Origin: JAAYCI01 sp964370445
GTDB taxonomy: Bacteria; Bacillota; Clostridia; Oscillospirales; Ruminococcaceae
Reading direction: 5' to 3'
Assembly (NCBI GenBank): GCA_964370445.1
Contig: CAYJJK010000019.1
Span: 1 to 32,455 of the forward strand
DNA: 32,455 nt
Below, piece after piece: positions 1 through 9,240 of the stretch (positions are counted from its first letter, which is position 1; each line of letters starts with the position of its first letter). The notes beneath the pieces are model-generated. The model saw only the letters and a program-made list of their open reading frames with translations. It ran no database searches and was not told the origin of the DNA. The translations under genes were made by a program, and so were the position numbers.

Positions 1-1
1 G

Positions 2-1213
2 TTTATTTACAATTTGGTTTTAAATTACGGTTGGACAATTATTATCTTTACATTGCTTATTCGTGTTGCTATGATTCCCTTAAGCTTAATGCAACAAAAA
101 AGCTCGGCTAAAATGAGTGCCTATCAACCTTTTATACAAGAAATTCAAAAAAAATGGGGTAAAGATAAAGCCCGCCAAAATGAAGAAATTCAAAAATTTT
201 ATCAAGAGCATAAAATTAACATGACCGCCGGATGCTTGCCTATGCTTTTGAATATGATTGTTTTATTTGGTATTATTGCTGTTATTCAAGCCCCTTTGCA
301 ATATATGGTGGGTTTGCCTCAAGATCAAATTAACAATAGTATTTCTATTATTGCTCATCACAGAAGTGATATCGAAAATGTAGATAGTACAAATTATACT
401 ATACAATCTCTTGTAATTGGAGAGATGAAAGAAAATCCACAATGGTTTAGCGATGGTGTTGAAAATGAATCTGGAGATATTGTTAAAGTAAACGACGAGT
501 GGATTGAAGCAGTACAGAATTTTAATTTTGAGTTTTTAGGTATGAACCTCGCAGAAAGCCCATCTCTGAGTTTGAATATCTATTTAATTTTACCAATTTT
601 ATCTATATTAACCATGTTTGCTTCTCAAATTATTTTGATGAAAACAGGTGGTATGGCCGGGCAAACTAAAAACACAATGTTGATTATGACAGTGAGCATG
701 GGCGTTATGTTTGGCTTTTTTGCTTTCACTGTGCCGGTTGGATTTTCACTTTACTATACTGTTTCAAATATAGCGATGACATTGCAGCAATTGGTATTAA
801 AAAGAATTTACGACCCCAAAAAATTAACAGAACAAATTCGAAAAGAAATTGAAGATAAAAAGGCAGAAAAAAAGGCTAAAAAAGTTGTGACGGTTGTAAA
901 CAATAAGGGCGAAAGCGAAAACAAAGAGGTAACAGAAGCTGAGCTTTCACGGATACGTTTAGAGCGAGCAAGAAAAATGGACGAAGAGAAATATAATAGT
1001 GAGCCAAAAGTACAAGAAAGTGTAAGCGAGAAAGAAATAGAAAAAATAGAAGAAAAACCAGAGGAAATTCTGGAAAATAACCAAGAAGATCAAAAAGAAG
1101 AAGAAGATTCCACTGCAAAGAAAATGCCAAGAAAACCAGAACCCTATAAGCCCGGACGTAGAAAAAGAGCTAGGGAGAAAAAAGAAGGGGAAAAGGAGGA
1201 CGGTTCATTATGA
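2..1213 (+). CDS. yidC: Membrane protein insertase YidC/OxaA family, 5'-truncated by window edge
   Basis: YidC (SpoIIIJ) inserts and folds proteins in the cytoplasmic membrane, alone or with SecYEG. The frame is already open at base 2 and matches the family upstream of the first possible TTG start (base 14), so the gene begins outside the window. Visible in order: a first membrane segment, a basic cytoplasmic hairpin starting QQKSSAKM with a coiled charged stretch, the conserved GCLPMLLNM segment, an external loop of about 85 residues, then two or three further membrane segments. The last ~120 residues form a highly charged tail ending in a basic cluster (PGRRKRAREKK), likely ribosome-contacting. 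The TGA stop overlaps the jag start by four bases, so the two are translationally coupled. Identity is secure; only the N-terminus is missing. Confidence 0.95.
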   Translation, partial: FIYNLVLNYGWTIIIFTLLIRVAMIPLSLMQQKSSAKMSAYQPFIQEIQKKWGKDKARQNEEIQKFYQEHKINMTAGCLPMLLNMIVLFGIIAVIQAPLQYMVGLPQDQINNSISIIAHHRSDIENVDSTNYTIQSLVIGEMKENPQWFSDGVENESGDIVKVNDEWIEAVQNFNFEFLGMNLAESPSLSLNIYLILPILSILTMFASQIILMKTGGMAGQTKNTMLIMTVSMGVMFGFFAFTVPVGFSLYYTVSNIAMTLQQLVLKRIYDPKKLTEQIRKEIEDKKAEKKAKKVVTVVNNKGESENKEVTEAELSRIRLERARKMDEEKYNSEPKVQESVSEKEIEKIEEKPEEILENNQEDQKEEEDSTAKKMPRKPEPYKPGRRKRAREKKEGEKEDGSL

Positions 1214-2286
1214 GAGAAATAATTGCAACCGGAAAAACAGTAGAGGCAGCCACAGAGGCAGCGTGCATAGAACTTGGCAAAAGCAGGGATGAAGTTAGCG
1301 TTGAAATTTTAGAGATGCCTGTAAAAAAATTGTTCAGAAAAACACCTGCAAAAGTGAAGGTTCAATTGTTGGAAGAAGTAAAGCCAAAGGCAGAACCAAA
1401 GCCAGAACCGAAAGAAAAAGAAACAAAAAAAGCAGAGCCAATTGATGGAAAAAAAATAACACAAAAACCACAAGAAAATAAAACAGAAACCGCAGAAAAA
1501 AAAGATAAAGATGAGAAAAAAGAATCGGTTTTAGAAAAAGAGCCTGAAATAAAGATTAATATACAGGAAAACCATGCGGTTAAAAATGCAGTAAATTATC
1601 TGCAAACTATTTTTAAAGCTGTAGGCGCTGAAAATATTGAGGTTACTGCTTTTAGGCAAGGTGAAGCCACCTTGTTGCGTATCGAAGGGGAAGAACTGGG
1701 CAATTTATTAGAAATTCGCGGTGAAACAATACAAGCGCTGAGCTATTTGGTGGATCGCTCTGTAAATAGAGGTGTTGATAAAAGAGACGATCAATACCTA
1801 AAAATACGCTTAGATATTGAAGGATATCGAAATCGTCGTGAACAGGAATTGATAGCCTTAGCACAACGCACAGCAACAGAAGTAGAAAAAACAAAACGCA
1901 GCCGAACATTGGCACCGATGAACCCTTACGAGCGTTTGATTGTGCACACTACAATTAGTGAGATAGAAGGCGTAGTGAGTGAGTCTATTGGAAGCGATTT
2001 AGATCGGCGCGTGGTCATTCGTTCTACTGATGGGAAAGCACCAGATAGAGATAATGGACGTGGACGTAGAAATACAAAGCGTTCTAAGCCCAACAATAGA
2101 AACCGCAATGGTCAAAATAAATCAAACAAAAAGCCATATGATAATGAACAAAATAACAAAACTGCTCCGCCCCGAGAATATGCAGATAAAAAAACGGATG
2201 AGCAAGTGGCGCCGATTGTTCCAAAACGTCGAGAGGCAGTCAGCGATGGTGATGATGTGCCACTGTATGGAAAAATTGAATTATAA
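1210..2286 (+). CDS. jag: Jag/KhpB (SpoIIIJ-associated) RNA-binding protein
   Basis: Jag/KhpB (EloR) is an RNA-binding regulator of cell elongation and division, almost always encoded next to yidC. At 358 aa it is longer than the usual ~200–260. Domains: Jag-N (residues 1–50), a charged Lys/Glu/Pro linker (55–115), a KH domain (about 120–200), an R3H domain (about 205–272) with its R-x3-H as R242 and H246, then an unusual ~85-residue Arg/Asn/Lys-rich disordered tail. The KH GxxG loop is degenerate: the expected GKRG reads EIRG at 168–171. AAGGAGG precedes the ATG, which overlaps the yidC stop. The tail and the degenerate loop are seen directly; their effect on RNA binding is inference. Confidence 0.93.
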   Translation: MREIIATGKTVEAATEAACIELGKSRDEVSVEILEMPVKKLFRKTPAKVKVQLLEEVKPKAEPKPEPKEKETKKAEPIDGKKITQKPQENKTETAEKKDKDEKKESVLEKEPEIKINIQENHAVKNAVNYLQTIFKAVGAENIEVTAFRQGEATLLRIEGEELGNLLEIRGETIQALSYLVDRSVNRGVDKRDDQYLKIRLDIEGYRNRREQELIALAQRTATEVEKTKRSRTLAPMNPYERLIVHTTISEIEGVVSESIGSDLDRRVVIRSTDGKAPDRDNGRGRRNTKRSKPNNRNRNGQNKSNKKPYDNEQNNKTAPPREYADKKTDEQVAPIVPKRREAVSDGDDVPLYGKIEL

Positions 2287-2426
2287 AATTGATATTTATT
2301 GTAAAAGTTATAATTTAATATTTCCTCAAAAGTTGTGTGCATATAAATGCAGCTAATTTAATGTTTATTTTTGAATATATTGAATTGGTTTTACATGTTG
2401 GCTTAATTTAACAACATACACTTTCA

Positions 2427-2461
2427 AAAATCCCCGTTTCATCATTGGAAACGGGGATTTT
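2427..2461. terminator. Perfect bidirectional intrinsic terminator between jag and the DUF2752 gene
   Basis: A 14-bp perfect stem (2427–2440 paired with 2448–2461, core ATCCCCGTTTC) has a 7-nt loop. An A-run lies on the left and a T-run on the right, so it works on both strands. It ends the yidC–jag transcript and the opposing two-gene operon. Confidence 0.9.
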
Positions 2462-2480
2462 GATTAAAGTATATTTAGTT

Positions 2481-2885
2481 TTATAACGCGGTTGGAGCAA
2501 GGAAAGAAAAATAAGAAATATTACGAAAAATTGTAAAGATAATTCCAAGAAATGATAGCGTAAGAGCACCCATATTTTCAATTTTATAATGACTACCAAG
2601 AGGCTTATCTGTGATATAAAGATAAGAACGAACTGCAAAACAATAAAAAATAAATGGAATTGACACAAGTAAAAATATATTATAATGGGCTGCTTTTAAA
2701 AACTGAAATTGCGAGAGAGCATAAATTGCACGAAAAGCACCACAACCGGGACAATATAGGCCGGTTGTCCAATGGATGAGACAGGGTATACCTATGCCAA
2801 ACTTGTAATACAACAAGAGCAAAATAAACCCAGATAGGCACAATATAGAATATAAAAAAAGTAAGCGAATTATTTTATTTTTCAT
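2481..2885 (-). CDS. DUF2752 family membrane protein
   Basis: This 134-aa protein has three predicted membrane segments: about residues 7–27, a central one near 68–85, and one near the C-terminus. The DUF2752 signature is clear: GIPCLIHWTTGLYCPGCG (residues 31–48) followed by AFRAIYAL. The CPGCG cysteine pair sits at the membrane edge and resembles a metal or disulfide site. The biochemical role of the family is not established. The ATG directly abuts the stop codon of the upstream DUF4234 gene, so the two form an operon. Such pairs of small membrane proteins are common in Clostridia. Confidence 0.85.
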   Translation of the reverse strand: MKNKIIRLLFLYSILCLSGFILLLLYYKFGIGIPCLIHWTTGLYCPGCGAFRAIYALSQFQFLKAAHYNIFLLVSIPFIFYCFAVRSYLYITDKPLGSHYKIENMGALTLSFLGIIFTIFRNISYFSFLAPTAL

Positions 2886-3305
2886 TTATCTGTAAGAAGC
2901 TGGTGTGGGATTTTGCACGTCATTTTGGTTTTGTGGTGCTTTTTGCGGCAAATTAAAATCAGCATAAATCTTATTAAAATCATCTTGAATAATACATAGA
3001 TTAATGATAGACAACCCGAAAAGCGAAAAAATTAGATATATTATTACACGATTTTCATCATGTTTTTTGCCATGTTTTTCCATAAGTTCGGCTGTAAGGT
3101 GGCCCCATTTATAAAAAGCATAAATATTAAATATTCCGCAAGTAGCAATAGATACAAGAATAAACATACCCGGAGAAATTCCCAAATTTTCACTTAAATG
3201 TTCTTTTTCAAATGAATCTGCAATACAATATAGCCAGTAAAGGCCGTAAATCCCAAAACTTATTATCGTAAAAAACAATGAAAGAGCAATATTTTTTGTG
3301 GACAT
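2886..3305 (-). CDS. DUF4234 family membrane protein
   Basis: A 139-aa protein with three hydrophobic segments and the DUF4234 pattern FGIYGLYWLY near the N-terminus, then TCGIFNIYAFYKWG in the middle. I chose the ATG at 3305 rather than the in-frame ATG at 3320 because GAGG lies about 9 nt upstream of it; the longer form would add five residues (MRLWQ). It ends in a short Pro/Asn/Gln-rich tail. Function is unknown; the family is described only as a membrane domain. It is the first gene of an operon with the DUF2752 gene and is divergent from mnmE. Confidence 0.82.
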   Translation of the reverse strand: MSTKNIALSLFFTIISFGIYGLYWLYCIADSFEKEHLSENLGISPGMFILVSIATCGIFNIYAFYKWGHLTAELMEKHGKKHDENRVIIYLIFSLFGLSIINLCIIQDDFNKIYADFNLPQKAPQNQNDVQNPTPASYR

Positions 3306-3395
3306 TTGCCATAACCTCATTTAATCTTTAATTTTGAATATTGTACAATAATCCATAAGGAAAGTCAATTTAGAGCAACTTCTAAAATGCATGGT

Positions 3396-3425
3396 TTGCA
3401 AAATGAGCTTTGTTTCCTTTATAAT
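3396..3425 (+). promoter_or_regulatory. Putative sigma-A promoter of mnmE
   Basis: A consensus -10 TATAAT lies at 3420–3425. A plausible -35 TTGCAA (3396–3401) stands 18 bp upstream. It lies 47 bp before the mnmE start, which has its own AAAGGA ribosome binding site. The -35 is only a partial match. Confidence 0.55.
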
Positions 3426-3471
3426 AATGGATAGAAGTGGTAAAAATACATAGAAAATAAAGGATAAATAA

Positions 3472-4848
3472 ATGGATAAAACAATTGTTGCAATTGCAAC
3501 ACCGCCTGGGCAAGGAGCAATTGCAGTTTTGCGCATGTCTGGCAGGCAAACATTTGAAATTGCAGATTCAATTATAAAATTAAAAAATACAAAAAAATTA
3601 ATAAAAAATATGCCAGGGTATACTGCTGCATACGGCCAAGTGATGGAAGATAACTTGGTTATAGATGATGTGGTGATACTTGTTTTTCGTGCACCCAATA
3701 GTTATACTGGTGAGGATTCGGTTGAGATAAGTTGTCATGGTGGAGAATGGATTAGCAAGAGAGTTCTGCAAGTGTGTTTAAATGCCGGTGCAGAAATGGC
3801 AGCCGCGGGGGAATTTACCAAAAGGGCTTTTTTAAATGATAAATTATCTTTGTCTCAGGCCGAAGGAGTTATTGAATTGATAACCGCAAATTCCATACAG
3901 GAAGCAGCTTCAGCTAGTGCTATGTTGCAAGGCGAAGAAAATTATAGTTTAAATCGAATTAAATCAGAACTTATGGCACAGCTTGTTCATCTGAGTGCCT
4001 GGATGGATTATCCAGAAGAAGAAGTGGAAGAGGTTGAAGAACATAAATTTTTATCTAAAATTGAGAGCTGCAGGTTAGAAATAGATGAAATATTGGCTGT
4101 TTATGATGATGTTCACAGAATGAAAAGGGGGATAAAAGCGGTAATCTTTGGAAATCCTAATGTAGGAAAATCTACTATTTTTAATGTTTTACTTGGACAA
4201 GACCGCGCAATAACAACATCAATCCCCGGTACAACGAGAGATATTTTGAAGGATGAGTTATATTTACAAGGATATCCTTTATTTTTATATGATACAGCCG
4301 GCTTACGCATTAGCCATGACCCAATTGAAGCAGAGGGAATAAGACGCACCAGCCAAGAATTAGAAGCGGCTGATATATTGCTAGCCGTTTTTGATGCGAG
4401 CCAAAAAATTGATATTGATCATTTATTTGAGCATGCAAATAATCAAATACCAAAGATTGGAATATTTAATAAAAACGATTTAACGAATTATTTTGACCTA
4501 AATGATCCAAAGTACAAACAGTTTTTTGATCAAGTGGTTTGTGTAAGTGCTAAGGAAAATCCTCAACAAGCATGCAAAGCAATTAAAGATGCAATGATAC
4601 AAGTTTTAAACCTAAAAAATATAGACCCAAATTATAAGCTTCTATTGAATACAAGACGCCATAAAGCACTTATAAATGCACGAAATGAATTATATGATAT
4701 GCAAACAGAGGCAAAAATGGGTTTGATATACGATATAGCGAGAGAAAATCTTGAAAATGCGCTGCAGTCTTTTTACGTGTTAAGTGGAGATGATCCAACA
4801 GAGGAAATGATAGAAGAAATTTTTAAAACCTTCTGTGTTGGAAAATAA
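3472..4848 (+). CDS. mnmE: tRNA uridine-5-carboxymethylaminomethyl(34) synthesis GTPase MnmE
   Basis: MnmE works with MnmG to install the carboxymethylaminomethyl group on U34 of tRNAs reading split codon boxes. At 458 aa it is the normal length. The N-terminal tetrahydrofolate-binding domain begins DKTIVAIATPPGQGAIAVLR. A helical domain encloses a G domain with the P-loop GNPNVGKST, DTAG (G3) and NKND (G4). The C-terminal catalytic cysteine motif reads FCVGK (usually CIGK or CFGK). A strong AAAGGA site precedes the ATG. It is followed by mnmG after ~260 AT-rich bases, so the two may not be tightly co-transcribed. Confidence 0.97.
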   Translation: MDKTIVAIATPPGQGAIAVLRMSGRQTFEIADSIIKLKNTKKLIKNMPGYTAAYGQVMEDNLVIDDVVILVFRAPNSYTGEDSVEISCHGGEWISKRVLQVCLNAGAEMAAAGEFTKRAFLNDKLSLSQAEGVIELITANSIQEAASASAMLQGEENYSLNRIKSELMAQLVHLSAWMDYPEEEVEEVEEHKFLSKIESCRLEIDEILAVYDDVHRMKRGIKAVIFGNPNVGKSTIFNVLLGQDRAITTSIPGTTRDILKDELYLQGYPLFLYDTAGLRISHDPIEAEGIRRTSQELEAADILLAVFDASQKIDIDHLFEHANNQIPKIGIFNKNDLTNYFDLNDPKYKQFFDQVVCVSAKENPQQACKAIKDAMIQVLNLKNIDPNYKLLLNTRRHKALINARNELYDMQTEAKMGLIYDIARENLENALQSFYVLSGDDPTEEMIEEIFKTFCVGK

Positions 4849-5109
4849 CGATAGTAGGACAATATAAAATTGTTGAAAAAATATACCAAAGAGAGAAATC
4901 AAGCTAATATATAATTTAAAACATATATTACCTCACAAAGAAACAAATAAAGCACGTACAAGGCAAATTTTCCTTTTAATATGAAATATAGGATTAATAT
5001 GGTTATAATATGTCAATTGCTTAATTATGTACAGTTTTTCTAGTGTATTGTAGATGTTTCCTAAGTTTATATGTTCTTTTTTAGATTGTGCGCACAGAAG
5101 GAGATAAGA

Positions 5110-6987
5110 GTGAATACTTATGATGTTTTAGTGGTAGGTGCTGGCCATGCAGGTATAGAAGCCGCACTTGCCAGTGCTCGTTTAGGAATGAAAACAGCAA
5201 TTATAACGATGAGTTTAGACATGATTGCAAACCTTCCTTGTAACCCAAGTATTGGGGGAACCGCCAAAGGTCATCTTGTAAGAGAGATTGACGCGCTGGG
5301 TGGCTTTATGGGAATTGCTGCAGATATGACAATGTTGCAGAGTCGTATGCTTAACCGTGGAAAAGGTGCAGCTGTTCAAAGCCTCAGAAATCAAACGGAT
5401 AGAAGTGCCTACCATTTATTTGCAAAATACACACTCGAAAAGCAAGATAATTTAACAATATATCAAGATGAAGTTATTCATTTGATTGTTCAAAACTCTA
5501 TAGTTTCCGGGATAGAGATGAAATCTGGATATGAGCTTTTTGGCAAGGCTGTGGTGATTGCATGCGGCACATTTTTAAATGCAAAGATTTTTATTGGAAA
5601 TAATAGCTATTTTTCTGGGCCTGATAACAGTCGATCTGCTACAGAGCTTAGTTTGTCAATTCAGCAGTATATTCCAGAATTAAAAAGATTCAAAACGGGA
5701 ACACCGGCTAGGGTACACAGGAACACGATTGATTTTGACAAAATGATAAGGCAAAAAGGTGACGAGCCCATAACACCCTTTAGTTTTCAGACTGAAACGG
5801 AGCTTGTGAACCAAACGGATTGCTACATAACCTACACAAATGAAAAAACACATCAAATAATTAAAGATAATATTCATAAATCAGCTGTTTATTCAGGTGA
5901 TGTCAGTGGAATTGGCCCAAGATATTGTCCTAGCATTGAAGATAAAGTCGTTCGTTTTCCGGATAAAGACAGACATCAAATATTTGTAGAGCCTTGTGGT
6001 TTAAACACAAATGAGATGTATTTGCAAGGGATGTCCAGTGCACTGCCGTTTGATGTGCAGTTGCAGATGTATCGGTCGATTATCGGCCTCGATAACGTGG
6101 ATATTATGCGCCCGGCATATGCAATAGAATATGATTGCATTGACCCAACTTCTTTAAAATTGAACCTAGAAACAAAAGCGATACAAGGCCTTTTTTTGGC
6201 TGGTCAGATCAATGGAACGTCTGGGTATGAAGAGGCTGCAGCGCAGGGCCTTGTAGCTGGAATTAATGCAGTGCACTATTGTAAGCAAAAGCAACCTGTG
6301 TATTTTAGCCGGGCACAAAGCTACATTGGCACATTGGTGGATGACATCGTAACAAAAGGTGTTTTAGACCCCTACCGCATGATGACAAGCCGTAGTGAGC
6401 ATCGATTATATTTGCGGCAAGATAATGCAGATGAACGCCTCACACCGATAGGCCGAGAAATTGGCTTAGTAGATGATTTGCATTGGAAAAAGTATGAAAC
6501 AAGAAGAAAAATTAAATCACAGGAAAGACAACGCTTAAAAACAAGTGTGCTAAAGCCCGAGATTATTAACCCTATTTTGGTAAAAATGGGTTATGCAGAA
6601 ATAACACAGCCGGTTCATGCCGATAAATTGTTAAAAAGACCAAATGTTTTTTACCAAGATATTATTTCGATTTTGGGTATAAATAACGATATTACAAATT
6701 TTATTAAAGATAATTTAGAAGCAGAAATAAAATATGAGGGATATATAGCAAAACAAAATAATCGAAATAAAAAACAAATAAATAATAAGGAAATTGCAAT
6801 TCCTGCACAGTTTGACTATACGAGTTTACACGGATTACGCTTAGAAGCCAGAGAAAAGTTAGATAAAATTAGGCCATTAACTTTTGAGCAAGCGGGCAGA
6901 ATACCGGGAGTGACGCCAAATGATATGGATCAACTGGAAATTTATATAAAATTAGCTAGGAAAAAGAATGAAAATCAAGATCTGTGA
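5110..6987 (+). CDS. mnmG: tRNA uridine-5-carboxymethylaminomethyl(34) synthesis enzyme MnmG (GidA)
   Basis: MnmG is the FAD-dependent partner of MnmE in tRNA wobble-uridine modification. I place the start at the GTG at 5110, because AAGGAG stands just upstream and the protein then begins directly with TYDVLVVGAGHAGIEAA, the FAD dinucleotide-binding loop. An in-frame start at 5071 would add 13 non-conserved residues. Length is then 625 aa, normal for the family. Other conserved blocks are NPSIGGTAKGHLVREIDALGG, the cysteine-containing PRYCPSIEDK and the GYEEAAAQGL region. The C-terminal helical domain for MnmE and tRNA binding is complete. It ends in TGA. Confidence 0.97.
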   Translation: MNTYDVLVVGAGHAGIEAALASARLGMKTAIITMSLDMIANLPCNPSIGGTAKGHLVREIDALGGFMGIAADMTMLQSRMLNRGKGAAVQSLRNQTDRSAYHLFAKYTLEKQDNLTIYQDEVIHLIVQNSIVSGIEMKSGYELFGKAVVIACGTFLNAKIFIGNNSYFSGPDNSRSATELSLSIQQYIPELKRFKTGTPARVHRNTIDFDKMIRQKGDEPITPFSFQTETELVNQTDCYITYTNEKTHQIIKDNIHKSAVYSGDVSGIGPRYCPSIEDKVVRFPDKDRHQIFVEPCGLNTNEMYLQGMSSALPFDVQLQMYRSIIGLDNVDIMRPAYAIEYDCIDPTSLKLNLETKAIQGLFLAGQINGTSGYEEAAAQGLVAGINAVHYCKQKQPVYFSRAQSYIGTLVDDIVTKGVLDPYRMMTSRSEHRLYLRQDNADERLTPIGREIGLVDDLHWKKYETRRKIKSQERQRLKTSVLKPEIINPILVKMGYAEITQPVHADKLLKRPNVFYQDIISILGINNDITNFIKDNLEAEIKYEGYIAKQNNRNKKQINNKEIAIPAQFDYTSLHGLRLEAREKLDKIRPLTFEQAGRIPGVTPNDMDQLEIYIKLARKKNENQDL

Positions 6988-7196
6988 TCTTCTATTCCAC
7001 CAAAAGTTGCATATAATAGTACGATAATATGTACCATATTAAATTTTTAGTATATTTTTAATTATTTGTTGATAATTTTTCGTTTATTTGTAACAATAAG
7101 GTTTAAAAATAATTTAATGGGTCATTCTCTATTCTAAAAAGCAGAAATTGAGCAGGCCGCGAATAAATATCAAAAATTGAAGGGTGGATTGAGCTT

Positions 7197-7892
7197 GTGG
7201 ACAGAGATAGATTAAGGAAAAAGGCACTCATTTATGAATTAGAACTTAATGATCAAGTTTTAGATAATTGCGCAGAATATGCACAATTAGTGATAGAATG
7301 GAATGATAAATTTAATATAACTGCTATAACTGATGCTGAGGAGATGGAAGATAAGCACTTTATTGATAGTCTTTTTTTAGCATCTCAAAACGAGATACAT
7401 GGAAGGGTTGTGGATGTAGGAACCGGAGGTGGGTTTCCCGGTTTGATATTAAAACTGTATAGGCCGGATATAGAGCTGACACTTATCGAGTCTAATAAAA
7501 AGAAAATTGCTTTTCTTAGGCATGCTTGTGCCCATTTTGGGCTAGATGTGGCATTGAATGAGGATAGAGCTGAGGAAGTGGCAAGAACAAACCTGCGAGA
7601 AAGCTTTGACCTTGTAACAGCACGAGCTGTATCGGCCCTGCCTATTTTGAGTGAATTATGCTTGCCATTGGTGAAGCCAGGGGGGTGGTTTATCCCCATG
7701 AAAGGACGAAATAACGATGAATATATTGCTTCACAGGCCGCTATCAAAAAATTGGGAGGCCTGTGCTTGCAAGAGAAACCATATCATCTGCCAGATGGTT
7801 CTGCACGTAAATTATTTTATATTAAGAAAGAAAAGCCAACAGAAAGCAAATACCCCAGAAGTATGTCTCAGATAAAGAAAAATCCTCTTTAA
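7197..7892 (+). CDS. rsmG: 16S rRNA (guanine(527)-N(7))-methyltransferase RsmG (GidB)
   Basis: RsmG methylates N7 of G527 in the 530 loop of 16S rRNA, using S-adenosylmethionine. The 231-aa protein shows the class I methyltransferase loop VVDVGTGGGFPGL, the preceding HFIDSL block and LVTARAV further on. The start is a GTG preceded by AGGGTGG. The stop TAA is immediately followed, without a spacer, by the first parS palindrome. Position after mnmE and mnmG is the standard arrangement. The last ~15 residues are non-conserved. Confidence 0.95.
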   Translation: MDRDRLRKKALIYELELNDQVLDNCAEYAQLVIEWNDKFNITAITDAEEMEDKHFIDSLFLASQNEIHGRVVDVGTGGGFPGLILKLYRPDIELTLIESNKKKIAFLRHACAHFGLDVALNEDRAEEVARTNLRESFDLVTARAVSALPILSELCLPLVKPGGWFIPMKGRNNDEYIASQAAIKKLGGLCLQEKPYHLPDGSARKLFYIKKEKPTESKYPRSMSQIKKNPL

Positions 7893-7908
7893 TGTTCCAC
7901 GTGGAACA
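7893..7908. promoter_or_regulatory. parS centromere site 1
   Basis: The 16-bp perfect palindrome TGTTCCACGTGGAACA matches the ParB/Spo0J-binding consensus with its invariant CACGTG core. It starts on the base after the rsmG stop and lies 0.4 kb upstream of parA. Confidence 0.95.
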
Positions 7909-8054
7909 AATTTAGCGGAGAAAGCACATGTATTCCTAATTGTAGTTATGTAATTTACTTATTTATTGCCGGGTTTTCCTTATTTACTCATCGTGTTTCG
8001 GTTTGTGCGAACAGATTTTATAAATAAGCAAAATGAGGAAAATTCCATCCAAAA

Positions 8055-8070
8055 TGTTCCACGTGGAACA
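8055..8070. promoter_or_regulatory. parS centromere site 2
   Basis: A second copy, identical over all 16 bp to the site at 7893 and 162 bp away. The two together would nucleate ParB loading directly beside the parAB genes. The rest of the 389-bp rsmG–parA gap holds only a TATAAT-like element at 8122–8127 without a convincing -35; I see no gene in it. Confidence 0.95.
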
Positions 8071-8281
8071 TAGGGGCCGCATGTTTGGAACTTATTGCTT
8101 TTTTTCTAAAGAAAGGTGTGTTATAATTCAAAACAAAGAGAACGAACACGTTTTCTTTTAATCTACATGTATTATAAGTTACTCCACGCTGGATATTGCC
8201 CATTACAATCTATTTTTGGCAGTGTACCAGCAGTAACTGTAGAAAGATAAACGGCGAATAAGCGCCAAAGGAGGCATTATT

Positions 8282-9043
8282 TTGGCAAAAGTAATCGCGG
8301 TGGCAAACCAAAAAGGCGGTGTTGGTAAAACAACAACAACAGTCAATTTGGCAGCTGCGGTGGCGGCAACCGGAAAAAAGGTGCTGCTAATAGATTTAGA
8401 TCCACAGGGAAACTCAACAAGTAGCTATGGGCTGGCTAAAAGGCAAATCAAAAAAAGTGTTTATGATATTATGACCGGCGAAAAAAACGCGGCCGATTGT
8501 GTGCAAAGCACGCCTTTTCAGTGTGATATAGTTCCTTCAAATATTCAGTTGTCGGGCGCGGCGGTAGAGCTTGTTTCCCTGCCAAAACGCGAGTCGAGGC
8601 TGAGAGAGGGCATTACACCGCTTTTAGATAAGTATGATTTTATCTTTATCGATTGTCCGCCTTCTCTGGATCTATTGACATTGAATGGCCTTTGTGCCAG
8701 CGATACGGTGTTGGTTCCAATTCAGTGTGAATATTTTGCCTTAGAGGGGCTAACAGAATTAATGGGTACCGTTCGAAATGTGAAGAAAATGTATAACCCA
8801 TACATCGAGGTGGAGGGTGTTTTGCTCACCATGTACGACGGGCGCCTTAACCTTACTTTACAAGTGGTACAAGAAGTGAAAAAGTATTTTGGAGACAAGG
8901 TGTTTAAGACGGCCATTCCCCGTAATGTTCGGCTATCAGAAGCGCCAAGTTTTGGGGCACCGGTAATTTATTATGACCCGGCGTCTCGTGGTGCGGCGTC
9001 TTATGAAGAGCTTGCGGCAGAATTGCTACAAAACAATTCATAA
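8282..9043 (+). CDS. parA: Chromosome-partitioning ATPase ParA (Soj)
   Basis: ParA/Soj is a Walker-type ATPase that binds DNA as an ATP dimer and drives segregation of ParB–parS complexes; in this group it can also modulate DnaA. The 253-aa protein has the deviant Walker A KGGVGKTTTT at residues 11–20 with its signature lysine, then DLDPQGN (switch I) and FIDCPPSL (Walker B). The start is TTG, chosen because AAAGGAGG stands 7 nt upstream and the protein then begins AKVIAVANQ, as in homologues. GC content is visibly higher than in the mnm/rsm genes just upstream. parB follows after 197 bp. Confidence 0.96.
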   Translation: MAKVIAVANQKGGVGKTTTTVNLAAAVAATGKKVLLIDLDPQGNSTSSYGLAKRQIKKSVYDIMTGEKNAADCVQSTPFQCDIVPSNIQLSGAAVELVSLPKRESRLREGITPLLDKYDFIFIDCPPSLDLLTLNGLCASDTVLVPIQCEYFALEGLTELMGTVRNVKKMYNPYIEVEGVLLTMYDGRLNLTLQVVQEVKKYFGDKVFKTAIPRNVRLSEAPSFGAPVIYYDPASRGAASYEELAAELLQNNS

Positions 9044-9240
9044 GTGGTGCAAAGGCAATAGTATTTTAGGTCTATGTCAATTATCATTAAGACAATGCAA
9101 AGCAGTGCCTACAGTAGAGATTTGTATCAACAGCACGGTGAACACTGAGCAAAACAAGCAGTAAATGGATGTAAATATTGAAAGAATAAGCCTGTTGAAC
9201 GTTTTTTAAGCCAGGCAAACCGATCATGAAGGAGAAATGT

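Noticed and set aside
5071..5109. Longer N-terminus for MnmG
   Set aside because: The AAGGAG site lies within it just before GTG 5110, and the conserved protein begins there.
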